Part shown: positions 34,660 through 44,780 of the stretch, in pieces
Numbering within the stretch: position 1 is the stretch's first letter
Layout: the number at the start of each line of letters is the position of its first letter
DNA from: Bacteroides acidifaciens
Lineage (GTDB): Bacteria > Bacteroidota > Bacteroidia > Bacteroidales > Bacteroidaceae
Direction: 5' to 3'
Assembly (NCBI RefSeq): GCF_024623065.1
Contig: NZ_JANJZR010000006.1
Span: forward strand, 53,439-117,438
Length of the DNA: 64,000 nucleotides
Notes under the pieces: generated by a model
Database searches by the model: none
What the model saw: only the letters and a program-made list of their open reading frames with translations
Told to the model about the DNA's origin: nothing
Position numbers and translations under genes: made by a program

Positions 34660-37600
34660 ATGAATAAGATAAACTTTATAAAAGGGACCACTTTGCCTGT
34701 CGCTTTGTTCTTCACAATGGCAACTTTTGCACCTGCATGGGGATTGCAGCCTGTTTCGGCAGCTGTTGAGACTGTGCAGCAGCAAAACTCCATAAAAGGA
34801 ACAGTCGTTGACAGCCAGGGAGAGCCTATAATTGGGGCAAGTGTGCTTGCGGAAGGGACAACCAACGGTACGATTACCGACATTGACGGTGTGTTCAGAA
34901 TAAATGTACGCCCCGGGACAAAACTGAAAATATCTTTTATCGGTTATACTGATAAGACTGTGGTGGCGAAGAATGATATCAAAGTCATTCTGGTGGAAGA
35001 CGTGACTGCGCTTGAAGAAGTGGAAGTCGTAGCGTATGGTACGCAGAAGAAAGTGACCATGACCGGTGCTATTGCCAGTGTGAAAGGAGAGGAACTGACC
35101 CGTGTGTCGGTAGGTTCTGTTTCCAATGTATTAGGAGGTCAGATGACCGGTTTGACCACCGTGCAATATTCCGGTGAGCCGGGAGCGGATGCCGCTGAAA
35201 TTTTGATTCGCGGTAAAGCTACTTGGGAGAACGCTTCGCCATTGATTCAGGTGGATGGTGTGGACCGTGAAAGTATGAACGATATCGACCCGAATGAGAT
35301 TGAATCTATCTCCATCTTAAAAGATGCTTCGGCAACCGCTGTATTTGGTATCCGTGGAGCCAATGGGGTCATTCTGATTACGACTAAGCGAGGAAAAGAA
35401 GGAAAGGCGAAAATTTCATTTACAACTTCTGCTTCCGTGCTGATGCCTACCAAGATGGTGGAACAGGCTAGCTCTTATGATTATGCCCGATTCCATAATC
35501 AGATGATGACCGGTGATAAAAAATCTCCTATGTTCAGCGATGCTGTGATTCAGAAGTTCAAGGATGGTTCCGACCCGATTCGTTTTCCTGACATACAATG
35601 GGCGGATTATATAATGAAAAGCGCGACGCTTCAGAGTCAGCACAATCTGAATATTTCGGGAGGAACGGACAGGGTTCGTTATTTCATTTCTGCGGGTGCG
35701 TATACACAAGGAGGACTTTTTAGTGAGTTTAATCTTCCATATAATTTAAGTTATCAATATCGTCGGTTTAATTATCGTACGAATCTGGATATGGATGTCA
35801 CTAAAACCACTACTTTATCATTAAATATCAGTGGTAATGTGAATAATTCGGATCAGCCGCGTACCAGTCAGGGATCTTCCGGTCTGATCAAGAATATGTA
35901 TTATGCCACTCCTTTTTCCAGTCCTGGAATCATAGATGGGAAATTGGTAAATGCAACCAGTGAGATTTTCTCCGATGGATTGCAGCTGCCTTTTACCGGA
36001 ACTACGGGAATGGGATATTATGGTAATGGATTTAACCAGTCTAATAATAATGCACTGAATGTGGATGTTGTTTTGAACCAAAAACTGGATTTTCTGACTA
36101 AAGGGCTTTCTTTTAAAGCAAAAGGTTCTTACAACAGTTCTTTTACTGTCAATAAAATAGGTTCGGGAGGGTCTGTAGCCACGTATACTCCCGTATTGAT
36201 GGAAGATGGAAGTATTGCCTATCGTAAGTTTGGCGAGAATACGGATGTGAAGTATTCATATTCTACAGGCAAGAAGCGTGATTGGTATATGGAAGCCAGC
36301 TTTAATTATAACCGGACTTTTGGAGATCATACAGTGACAGCTCTGTTGCTATATAATCAACAGAAGGAATATTATCCCAAAGAGTATCCTGATATTCCTC
36401 GTGGATATGTCGGAGTGGTAGGACGTGCCACGTATGATTGGAAGAGCCGTTATATGGCTGAGTTTAATGTGGGTTATAACGGATCTGAGAACTTTGCGCC
36501 CGATTTGCGTTTCTCTTATTTCCCGGCAGGTTCAATCGGTTGGGTGATGAGTGAGGAGGATTTCTTCCGTCCGTTGAAGTCGGTGGTGAGTTTCTTAAAG
36601 CTTCGTGCCAGTATTGGATTGGTGGGTAATGATAAAATTGGAGGTTCCCGATTCATGTATATTCCTGACCCATATAATGTGGGATTGAGTGACTTGGCAA
36701 ACCGTGTGACAACAAATTCTTCTGCAAATGCTTGGGGATATGCGTTTGGTGTAGATTACGGTACGGTTGCTTTGGGAGCACGTGAAGTGGCGAAGAACAA
36801 TCCTTCTGTGACATGGGAGAAAGCATTAAAACAGAATTATGGTATTGATGCCAATTTCTTTGACGACCGCTTGAAAACGACTTTCGAGTACTATAAAGAA
36901 CGTCGTAATGACATTCTTTTGCGAGATGGAACTGCTCCGGGAATGCTTGGATTTATTGCTCCATTCGCTAATTTAGGAAGCGTGGACAGTTGGGGATGGG
37001 AACTTTCTTTCAAGTGGAACGATAAGATTGGTGAGAATTTCCGTTATTGGGCAGGTATTAACTTGTCTTACAACCAAAATAAGATTCTGGAAAAGAAAGA
37101 AGCTCCGCAAAACAACCTGTATCAATATCAAAAAGGTCATCGCATCGGTTCTCGTAGCCAATTTGTTTTCTGGCGTTTCTATGATGAAAATACTCCGGCA
37201 TTGTATGAACAGACATTCAACCGCCCGTTCCCGACACACGAAAATATTCTTCAAAATGGAGATGCGGTATATGTTGACTTGAACGGTGACCGGAAGATTG
37301 ATGCGAACGATGCAAGTTATGACTATGGTTTTACGGATGATCCGGAATATATGGCAGGTCTTAACTTGGGATTTAGTTGGAAGAATCTGGAGGTAAGTAC
37401 TCAATGGACAGGTGCATGGAATGTGAGCCGTATGATTTCAGATGTGTTCCGTCAGCCCTTCTATTCGACTTCAAATAGAGAGCAAGGAGGATTGTTGGCC
37501 TACCATCTAGATCATACATGGACACCGGAAAATCCTTCGCAATCTTCCGAATATCCGAGAGCTACGATTGAGAATTCGACGAATAACTATGCTACTTCTA

Positions 37601-37836
37601 CACTTTATGAGAAAGATGCGAAGTATTTGCGTCTGAAAACGCTTCAAGTAGCATATAACTTCCATTTTCCGTTGATGAAAAAACTTGGGCTGAATACCTG
37701 TCAGTTGTCATTCGCTGGATATAATCTGTGGACAATTACTCCTTATTTATGGGGAGATCCGGAAGCAAGAGCTACCAATGCTCCTTCTTATCCATTGTCC
37801 AAGACTTATACATTGAGTTTGAAATTAGGATTCTAA
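34660..37836 (+). CDS. SusC-like TonB-dependent transporter, pair 2
   Basis: This 1058-residue protein has a long signal region (LPVALFFTMATFAPAWG), the regulatory-like domain IKGTVVDSQGEPIIGASVLA, the TonB-box stretch VEVVAYGTQKKVTMTG, the plug (VLGGQMTGLTTVQYS, LKDASATAVFGIRGANGVI) and a barrel ending YTLSLKLGF. It imports oligosaccharides together with the SusD that starts 22 bases later. Near the barrel end, DLNGDRKIDANDASYDYG is the usual surface loop with a calcium-like pattern. It is the third gene of the plus-strand operon. Ligand cannot be told apart from that of the other two pairs. Confidence 0.93.
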   Translation: MNKINFIKGTTLPVALFFTMATFAPAWGLQPVSAAVETVQQQNSIKGTVVDSQGEPIIGASVLAEGTTNGTITDIDGVFRINVRPGTKLKISFIGYTDKTVVAKNDIKVILVEDVTALEEVEVVAYGTQKKVTMTGAIASVKGEELTRVSVGSVSNVLGGQMTGLTTVQYSGEPGADAAEILIRGKATWENASPLIQVDGVDRESMNDIDPNEIESISILKDASATAVFGIRGANGVILITTKRGKEGKAKISFTTSASVLMPTKMVEQASSYDYARFHNQMMTGDKKSPMFSDAVIQKFKDGSDPIRFPDIQWADYIMKSATLQSQHNLNISGGTDRVRYFISAGAYTQGGLFSEFNLPYNLSYQYRRFNYRTNLDMDVTKTTTLSLNISGNVNNSDQPRTSQGSSGLIKNMYYATPFSSPGIIDGKLVNATSEIFSDGLQLPFTGTTGMGYYGNGFNQSNNNALNVDVVLNQKLDFLTKGLSFKAKGSYNSSFTVNKIGSGGSVATYTPVLMEDGSIAYRKFGENTDVKYSYSTGKKRDWYMEASFNYNRTFGDHTVTALLLYNQQKEYYPKEYPDIPRGYVGVVGRATYDWKSRYMAEFNVGYNGSENFAPDLRFSYFPAGSIGWVMSEEDFFRPLKSVVSFLKLRASIGLVGNDKIGGSRFMYIPDPYNVGLSDLANRVTTNSSANAWGYAFGVDYGTVALGAREVAKNNPSVTWEKALKQNYGIDANFFDDRLKTTFEYYKERRNDILLRDGTAPGMLGFIAPFANLGSVDSWGWELSFKWNDKIGENFRYWAGINLSYNQNKILEKKEAPQNNLYQYQKGHRIGSRSQFVFWRFYDENTPALYEQTFNRPFPTHENILQNGDAVYVDLNGDRKIDANDASYDYGFTDDPEYMAGLNLGFSWKNLEVSTQWTGAWNVSRMISDVFRQPFYSTSNREQGGLLAYHLDHTWTPENPSQSSEYPRATIENSTNNYATSTLYEKDAKYLRLKTLQVAYNFHFPLMKKLGLNTCQLSFAGYNLWTITPYLWGDPEARATNAPSYPLSKTYTLSLKLGF

Positions 37837-37858
37837 AAACAGCAAAAGGAAAGATATA

Positions 37859-39877
37859 ATGAAATTACAAAATAAATGGTTCATCGGTTTGATGGTGGGA
37901 ACGGCAGTTTCTCTGGTTTCCACCTCATGTGTGGACGAAATCAAATTCGGAAATTCTTTTTTGGAGAAGGCTCCGGGAGGAAATGTTACGATTGATACGG
38001 TGTTTAATAATGCCGAATATGCACGTCAGTTTTTGAATACCTGTTATAGTAGGCAGTATTATGGTCTACCTTATAATACGGATAGCAATGGTAATATTCC
38101 GGATTCTTCCAGCCCTTATGTAGGGAAAAAAGATGCGTTGACTGATTGTTGGGCGCTTTATTTCAGTGACGCAACGGTGTATAAGCAGTATTATGGAGGA
38201 ACTCTCAACGCTAATTACGACATACGTGGCAACATATTTCCATATACCCGTGAAATGGTGTGGGAAGTGGTACGTTGGTGCTGGCTTTTTATGGAGAATA
38301 TAGACCGGGTGCCGGGGATGGATGAAACTGAAAAAGCGAGATTGGTAGCGGAAGCTAAATGTTTGATAGCTGCACGCTATTTTGATATGTTCCGTCATTA
38401 TGGTGGTCTTCCATTATTATATGCTTCGTTTTCCGGAACGGAGGCGGGGTATGAAATACCTCGTTCCACTGTAGAAGAAACGGTGAAATACATGATTAAG
38501 ATGTTGGATGAGGCTATCAATTCCAATGCTTTGGAATGGGCTTATAGCGACGCAGACCTTACCAGTAAAGCAGGGCATTGGACAAAAGCTGGTGCTATGG
38601 CCTTGAAATGTAAAATCTGGCAGTTCGCAGCTTCTCCATTATTTAACGCTGACCAGGGATATGCAGGAGGAAGCTCGGAAGCCGAACAACAACATTTGGT
38701 GTGGTATGGCGAGTATCGTCCGGAGTTATGGGACAATTGCTTGAAAGCTTGTGAAGATTTCTTCAAGGAATTGGATAGCAAAGGAGGATACGATTTGAAT
38801 AAAGCGTCTGTAGAGACACCGGAGCAGTATCGACAAGCATATCGTATGGGATATGTCCGTCAAGGCAGCAGGGAAATATTACACTCTGTCCGTACCAATA
38901 TGTCAGATGCTTTTAACTCCTCTACCTATATGTGGCATTCTTGGGCAGATCCGTCAAAAGCGCTTTGTCGTACCGAGTACCCGCCTACACAGGAATATGT
39001 AGAGATGTTCTCATGGGCCGACGGTACGCCTTTCGACTGGGATAAGACAGTAGAAGAAGGTAAACTGGATGAAATGTTCCTGACGGGAACATTTAAGGCA
39101 GGTGAACAAATGTTGTCCGATATTGTGTTGACTCGTGATCCTCGCTTGTATGAGCATTGTATGGTGAACGGGTTGCCGAAAATGCTGGATTGGAGTGCAG
39201 GAACAATGTCCGGATTGCCATACGAACTGTGGGTAGGCGGATATGACGAAGGAGAGAATGCAAAACTTCAATCGGGTAATTATGCGACGGGTTATAAAAA
39301 TATGAAATATTATCTGGGAACTGAATATCAACGTCAGTATACACAATGGGTTTATCTCCGCTTGTCCGATATTTATCTGACTTATGCAGAAGCCTTGCTT
39401 CAAGCAAAGAACGATCATCGCGGAGCTATTGACCAAATTAATATTGTACGTGCTCGTGTAGGATTGAAGAAGGATTTGGCAGATTGTGTGACGGATAAAG
39501 ATTTGCTTTCCGACAAAGATGCTCTGCTGGAAGAATTGTTGTGCGAACGTGTTCGGGAACTGGGGCTGGAAGACAGCCGTTATTTTGATCTTGTTCGTTA
39601 TAAACGTGCCGACCGTTTTGAAAAGCCTTTGCATGGTTTGCTGGCATATCGTTTGGATGAGGCAGGCAATCGTATGGAGGGGAATACGAAATGGAATGAA
39701 GGAGATAAGAACAAAGGAGCGTTGCAACCGATCCGTTTTGACTATCAAAGATTTGAATTATCTAAGCCGATGCGTCGTTGGTGGACACATGGATTTGAAC
39801 CTAAATGGTATCTTTCTCCATTCCCACAGACCGAAATTAACAAAGGGTACGGATTGATTCAGAATCCGGGTTGGTAA
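37859..39877 (+). CDS. SusD-like glycan-binding lipoprotein, pair 2
   Basis: The 672-residue protein has a lipoprotein signal (MVGTAVSLVSTSCVDEIK, Cys near 25) and SFLEKAPGGNVTIDTVFNN at the mature start. LIAARYFDMFRHYGGLPLLY and LSDIYLTYAEALLQAKNDHR are SusD blocks; LLCERVRELGLEDSRYFDLV and YLSPFPQTEINKGYGLIQNP end it. It would cap SusC pair 2. The next SusC starts 47 bases downstream. Confidence 0.92.
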   Translation: MKLQNKWFIGLMVGTAVSLVSTSCVDEIKFGNSFLEKAPGGNVTIDTVFNNAEYARQFLNTCYSRQYYGLPYNTDSNGNIPDSSSPYVGKKDALTDCWALYFSDATVYKQYYGGTLNANYDIRGNIFPYTREMVWEVVRWCWLFMENIDRVPGMDETEKARLVAEAKCLIAARYFDMFRHYGGLPLLYASFSGTEAGYEIPRSTVEETVKYMIKMLDEAINSNALEWAYSDADLTSKAGHWTKAGAMALKCKIWQFAASPLFNADQGYAGGSSEAEQQHLVWYGEYRPELWDNCLKACEDFFKELDSKGGYDLNKASVETPEQYRQAYRMGYVRQGSREILHSVRTNMSDAFNSSTYMWHSWADPSKALCRTEYPPTQEYVEMFSWADGTPFDWDKTVEEGKLDEMFLTGTFKAGEQMLSDIVLTRDPRLYEHCMVNGLPKMLDWSAGTMSGLPYELWVGGYDEGENAKLQSGNYATGYKNMKYYLGTEYQRQYTQWVYLRLSDIYLTYAEALLQAKNDHRGAIDQINIVRARVGLKKDLADCVTDKDLLSDKDALLEELLCERVRELGLEDSRYFDLVRYKRADRFEKPLHGLLAYRLDEAGNRMEGNTKWNEGDKNKGALQPIRFDYQRFELSKPMRRWWTHGFEPKWYLSPFPQTEINKGYGLIQNPGW

Positions 39878-39924
39878 TGTGAGACAACGAAACAGATTAG
39901 AACAATAGTTGAATATTGATTTAT

Positions 39925-42900
39925 ATGAGAAAAAATAAGATTCTGATATTGGCTTTGCTGGTCTGCTTGGGCATTCCGGTAGGAGCACAGAACACAGACA
40001 GCAACATTACAGGTATTGTTGTTGATAAATCGGGAAAACCGGTCTATGGAGCGTCTGTCAATGTGGAAGGTGGCGCGGCAGAGATGCGGGTTGAAACCGA
40101 TAAGGATGGAAAATTTGAGATTGCAGTCGAAAAGGGACAACGTCTGAATGTTGTTTCTGTTGACAATGGCTCTGCTACAGTTGTTGTAAAGAAGGATGGA
40201 CCGATGACAATCGTGATGGGGTATGCGGCACATACTGTGGATGTGGGAGCTAACCGGACATTCAATCGTCATGAATCTACGGCAGCTGTTGCTACGGCTG
40301 ATAACGAAGAACTTGTCAAACGTTCTTCCCAGAATATATCCAATGCGTTGTTTGGTTACGGCTTGGGACTTGCCACCTTGCAAAATGCCACCAGTACCGG
40401 TTTGACGGCAAATCCTACCTTTTATGTACGGGGGTTGCAGAGTTTGTCGAGCAGTACACCTTTAGTGTTGGTAGACGGTTTGGAACGGGATATGAGTTTG
40501 GTTAGTCCGGATGAAGTGGAATCCGTGTCTGTCCTGAAAGATGCCGCAGCCGTGGCGTTGTATGGATATAAGGGAGTAAACGGTGCTATCTTGGTTACTA
40601 CGAAACGTGGTAAATATAACACGAGAGAAATTACATTTACGTATGACCATATCGTAAACACACAATCTCGCCGTCCGGAGTTTGCAGATGCCGCCACTTA
40701 TGCGTTGGCGGTAAATGAAGCGCGTGGGTATGAAAAATTAAGTCCTCGTTATGCAGATGCCGAAATTGCGGCTTTCCGCAGAGAACCCGGAAGTCTTCAA
40801 CATTTGTACCCTTATTTATATCCGAATGTGAATTGGGTGGATGAAACATTCAAAGACCGGGGAGTCTCTAATAAGTATACGATTGAGTTTCGTGGTGGAG
40901 GTGCCAAATTCCGTTATTATACCATGGCGAATTTATTGACGGATAAAGGTTTTGTGAAAGAGGCAAACATGAATGAAGGTTATTCTACACAGAATATGTA
41001 TTCGCGTGCCAATTTACGCACGAATCTGGATATAGACTTGACGGCTACTACTAAGTTGAAACTGAATCTTCTCGGTACTTTGTCCGAATCCAGAATGCCT
41101 GGAGCAACAGCTAACTTATGGGATATGATTTATTCGATTCCTGCTGCCGCTTTTCCTGTTCGTGCGGAAAATGGCAGTTGGGGAGGCAGTACGACTTGGG
41201 CAGGTACCTTGAATCCTGTAGCGCAATCGCAGGGAACAGCTTATTCAAAGGGACACTCCCGTAGCTTGTTTGCAGATCTTACGTTGTCGCAGGATTTGTC
41301 CGGCTTGTTGAAGGGACTGGGAGCCAATTTTCGTTTGGCTTATGATAATTATTCCAATATTCTGGAAGATCATAGTAAGACATACACTTATGCCGGTTAT
41401 TCTACTAATTGGACTAATAATGGACCGTTTTACACAACTATTTCCGGAGGTGAGGATAGTGAAATGGGAAAAGAGGCAGGCATTAACAACTGGGCACGTC
41501 AGTTTAACTTTGCCGGAAGCATTGATTACAACCGTTCATTCAGGAAATGGGATGTTTATTCACAACTGAAATGGGATTACGAATATCGTGATTCGTATGG
41601 ACTGAATACGACGATCTACCGTCAGAATGTGTCATGGTTTAATCATGTTGGATTCTGCAACCGGTATTATGTAGATTTGGCATTGGTCGGATCGGTCTCC
41701 AGCTTGTTGGCACCGGGACATAAGTGGGCTTTTTCTCCTACAATCTCTGCCGCTTGGGTGCTTTCGGAAGAGAAGTGGCTGAAAGATATGTCTTGGGTGA
41801 ATTTCCTGAAGTTACGGGCGTCGTTTGGTGTGATAAATGCCGATTATCTGCCAATAGACGGTAAGGATACTGTATATGATTATTGGGATCAGATTTATAC
41901 GACTACCGGTACGCAGTATAAGTTCAACAGTAGTTACGACTCCGAATTTGGAAGTACGATTATCGGTCGTCTGGCAACCATTAATTCCACTCACGAAAAA
42001 GCTTATAAATACAATGCAGGTATAGATGCTACCCTGTTCGGTGGTTTGGATTTGACAGCAGAAGGTTATTATCAGCGCCGGAAAGACATTTGGGTATCTT
42101 CCGAAGGAAAATATACAGATGTGTTGGGTATGGATGCTCCGTTCGAGAATGCCGGAATTGTGGATAGCTACGGTATGGAAATCGGGCTTAATTACACCAA
42201 ACGTTGGGGAGATATGCTGTTTAACGTGGGTGGTAATTTTGCTTGGAACAAGAATGAAATTAAAGAGCAATTGGAAGAACCGCGTGTGTATGATAATCTG
42301 ATAGAGACCGGTCATAGGCTGAACCAAGTGTACGGTATGATAGCCGAAGGATTCTTCAAAGACGAAGATGACATAAAGAACAGTCTTCCACACAAGTTTA
42401 ACACAGTTGTCCCTGGAGATATAAAGTATAAGGATGTAAATAACGATGGTGTCATAGATGCTAATGATAAGACAGCGATAGGTTATAGTACGGCGGCACC
42501 GGAAATTTATTATTCTTTCCATTTGGGAGCCGAATGGAAGGGGCTTGGAGTAGATGTTATGTTCCAGGGAACGGGCAATTATTCTGCTGTGTTGAATACC
42601 AAGAGTATGTTTTGGCCGTTGATAAACAATACGACGATTTCTAATCATTATTATGAGAATCGTTGGACGCCGGAGAACTTGAATGCTAAATATCCCCGTT
42701 TGAGCTCTCAGAGCAATGCCAATAATTACCAGACCAATACGGTTTGGTTGGCAGACCGTTCTTTCTTGAAGTTGCGTAATGCGGAGGTGTATTACAAGTT
42801 CCCGAAAGAACTGATGAAGAAGACAAAAGTGTTGGGAAGTGCCAAGTTGTATGTGAGAGGGATAGACTTGTTCTGTGCTGACCATATTGACGTGGCGGAC

Positions 42901-42969
42901 CCCGAATGTTATGGTGCAGCGACTCCGCTGAATAAGAGTGTGGTGGTCGGCGTTACGATTGGTTTTTAA
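39925..42969 (+). CDS. SusC-like TonB-dependent transporter, pair 3
   Basis: The ATG at 39925 is preferred to an in-frame TTG nine bases before; it opens the signal peptide (RKNKILILALLVCLGIPVGA). The 1014-residue protein has the regulatory-like domain ITGIVVDKSGKPVYGASVNV, a plug (SNALFGYGLGLATLQN, VLKDAAAVALYGYKGVNGAI) and a barrel ending VVVGVTIGF. The region after the first domain (VKKDGPMTIVMGYAAHTVDV) diverges from pairs 1 and 2, and the TonB box is not obvious. DVNNDGVIDANDKTAIGYS lies near the end. SusD pair 3 follows by 21 bases. Confidence 0.92.
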   Translation: MRKNKILILALLVCLGIPVGAQNTDSNITGIVVDKSGKPVYGASVNVEGGAAEMRVETDKDGKFEIAVEKGQRLNVVSVDNGSATVVVKKDGPMTIVMGYAAHTVDVGANRTFNRHESTAAVATADNEELVKRSSQNISNALFGYGLGLATLQNATSTGLTANPTFYVRGLQSLSSSTPLVLVDGLERDMSLVSPDEVESVSVLKDAAAVALYGYKGVNGAILVTTKRGKYNTREITFTYDHIVNTQSRRPEFADAATYALAVNEARGYEKLSPRYADAEIAAFRREPGSLQHLYPYLYPNVNWVDETFKDRGVSNKYTIEFRGGGAKFRYYTMANLLTDKGFVKEANMNEGYSTQNMYSRANLRTNLDIDLTATTKLKLNLLGTLSESRMPGATANLWDMIYSIPAAAFPVRAENGSWGGSTTWAGTLNPVAQSQGTAYSKGHSRSLFADLTLSQDLSGLLKGLGANFRLAYDNYSNILEDHSKTYTYAGYSTNWTNNGPFYTTISGGEDSEMGKEAGINNWARQFNFAGSIDYNRSFRKWDVYSQLKWDYEYRDSYGLNTTIYRQNVSWFNHVGFCNRYYVDLALVGSVSSLLAPGHKWAFSPTISAAWVLSEEKWLKDMSWVNFLKLRASFGVINADYLPIDGKDTVYDYWDQIYTTTGTQYKFNSSYDSEFGSTIIGRLATINSTHEKAYKYNAGIDATLFGGLDLTAEGYYQRRKDIWVSSEGKYTDVLGMDAPFENAGIVDSYGMEIGLNYTKRWGDMLFNVGGNFAWNKNEIKEQLEEPRVYDNLIETGHRLNQVYGMIAEGFFKDEDDIKNSLPHKFNTVVPGDIKYKDVNNDGVIDANDKTAIGYSTAAPEIYYSFHLGAEWKGLGVDVMFQGTGNYSAVLNTKSMFWPLINNTTISNHYYENRWTPENLNAKYPRLSSQSNANNYQTNTVWLADRSFLKLRNAEVYYKFPKELMKKTKVLGSAKLYVRGIDLFCADHIDVADPECYGAATPLNKSVVVGVTIGF

Positions 42970-42990
42970 TGATAAAAACAAAGCGAAAGA

Positions 42991-44712
42991 ATGAAACTGA
43001 AAAACATTATCTACGGAATGATGTGTGCAATCACACTCGGTTCCTGCTCAGATAAAATGGAATATCATGAGTACAATAATTATGATGAGGATTTTGTGAA
43101 GCTCAACTTCGGTAATGTGGGAGGGCTGATAACAAATATCTATTTGGCCATGGATGTGGACTTTGGAAATTATAGCGGAGCTATTTTGGGTTCTGCTACG
43201 GATGAGTCTGAATATGCTTATTCAGGAAACCAGATAGAAGATTTCTACAATGGTTCTTGGAGTCCGTCGAATGCCAAAGGAAGTATGTGGACATCTTGTT
43301 ATGAAGGAATAGCCAATTGCAATCTGTATTTGGAGAAGTTTACCGGACTCACATTTCCCGAACTTGCTTTGAATAGTGATTATGCCCAGCAAATGTTCCG
43401 ATATAACAATTACCAGTATGAGGTGCGTTTTCTTCGTGCGTATTTTTATTTTAATTTGGTGCGGCAATATGGAGATGTACCTTTCAGCGACCATGTGATG
43501 ACAGCGGAAGAATCGAATACGTTGTCACGCAGACCGGCTCAGGAAATCTTTGATTATATTATATCAGAATGTGACGATATCAAGGATAAGATTGTGGTTG
43601 ATTACAGTAAACTGGGAGATATGGCATTGCCTAGCAGTCCGGCAGAAACGGGGCGTGCTAATCGTAAGACTGTGTTGGCGTTGAAGGCTCGTGCAGCTTT
43701 GTATGCTGCAAGTCCTTTATTCAATCCTTCCGATGATAAAGCACTTTGGTATCGTGCAGCTAAAGCAAATAAAGAATTATTGGATGATAATGACGGGTTT
43801 GCGACCAAACCGAAGTTGCTGGTAAGTGATTATGACATGCTTTGGAGTAAGGATAGCTATAATGATGCTACTAGTGAATTAATTTTCTGTCGTCGTGCCA
43901 CTACTACCACCAATTCGTTCGAAGGATACAATTTCCCGATAGGATTGGAAAATTGCAAAGGTGGCAACTGTCCGACGCAGACTTTGGTGGATGCTTATGA
44001 GATGCAGGCAACCGGTTTGCGTCCGGATGAAATGGAGGATTACGATCCTACGAAACCTTATTACGAAGGTCGCGATAAAAGGTTTGGGCTGACTATTGCC
44101 AAGAATGGAGATGAAAAGTGGCCAAACTGGAATACTGTTCCTCTGCAAACCTATCAGGGTGGGTTAAATGCGGAACCGTTGAGTGGCGGTACTCCGACAG
44201 GTTATTATTTGAAAAAGTATTGTCAGACGGCAGTAGACTTGCGTGCCGGTACAGCTTCAAAGACCTATCATTCATGGATTACATTCCGTTTTGGAGAGTT
44301 TTATTTGAATTATGCGGAAGCTGTATATAAATATCTAGGCGGTCCGGATAAGACGGATAGCGAGTTTACGACTTCGGCAGTGGATGCCATTAAGATTGTC
44401 CGTACTCGTGCTGAAATGCCGGGCTTTCCAACCAATATGACTAACGATGCTTTCTGGAAAAAATATCAGAATGAACGTATGGTTGAATTAGCATTTGAGG
44501 GGCATCGTTTCTGGGATGTGCGTCGTTGGAAAGAGGCTGACAAGCATTTCAAAAACATTGTTGAAATGAAAATCACCAAAAATGGTGATGGTACTTATAC
44601 TTATGAACGTAAGACAAAGAATAGAATATGGGATGATAAGATGTATTTCTTTCCTATTCCACAGAGCGAACGTTCTAAGAATCCGAATTTGGAACAAAAT
44701 CCGGGATGGTAA
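42991..44712 (+). CDS. SusD-like glycan-binding lipoprotein, pair 3
   Basis: The 573-residue lipoprotein (GMMCAITLGSCSDKMEYH, Cys near 18) has the SusD blocks VRFLRAYFYFNLVRQYGDVP, FRFGEFYLNYAEAVYKYLG and ERMVELAFEGHRFWDVRRWK and ends FFPIPQSERSKNPNLEQNPG. It pairs with SusC 3. A PL11 lyase gene starts 68 bases downstream without a visible promoter, so surface lyase and importer are probably made together. Confidence 0.92.
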   Translation: MKLKNIIYGMMCAITLGSCSDKMEYHEYNNYDEDFVKLNFGNVGGLITNIYLAMDVDFGNYSGAILGSATDESEYAYSGNQIEDFYNGSWSPSNAKGSMWTSCYEGIANCNLYLEKFTGLTFPELALNSDYAQQMFRYNNYQYEVRFLRAYFYFNLVRQYGDVPFSDHVMTAEESNTLSRRPAQEIFDYIISECDDIKDKIVVDYSKLGDMALPSSPAETGRANRKTVLALKARAALYAASPLFNPSDDKALWYRAAKANKELLDDNDGFATKPKLLVSDYDMLWSKDSYNDATSELIFCRRATTTTNSFEGYNFPIGLENCKGGNCPTQTLVDAYEMQATGLRPDEMEDYDPTKPYYEGRDKRFGLTIAKNGDEKWPNWNTVPLQTYQGGLNAEPLSGGTPTGYYLKKYCQTAVDLRAGTASKTYHSWITFRFGEFYLNYAEAVYKYLGGPDKTDSEFTTSAVDAIKIVRTRAEMPGFPTNMTNDAFWKKYQNERMVELAFEGHRFWDVRRWKEADKHFKNIVEMKITKNGDGTYTYERKTKNRIWDDKMYFFPIPQSERSKNPNLEQNPGW

Positions 44713-44780
44713 ATCCCGGATGTCCGAAAAGAACGGAAGAGGAGTTTTTGAATGTATTATTAAACTAAAGAATTGGAAAT

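Noticed and set aside
41812..42981. A 389-codon frame on the minus strand within SusC pair 3
   Set aside because: It lies wholly inside a clear TonB-dependent transporter gene, has no signal or motif, and its composition follows from the sense codons.
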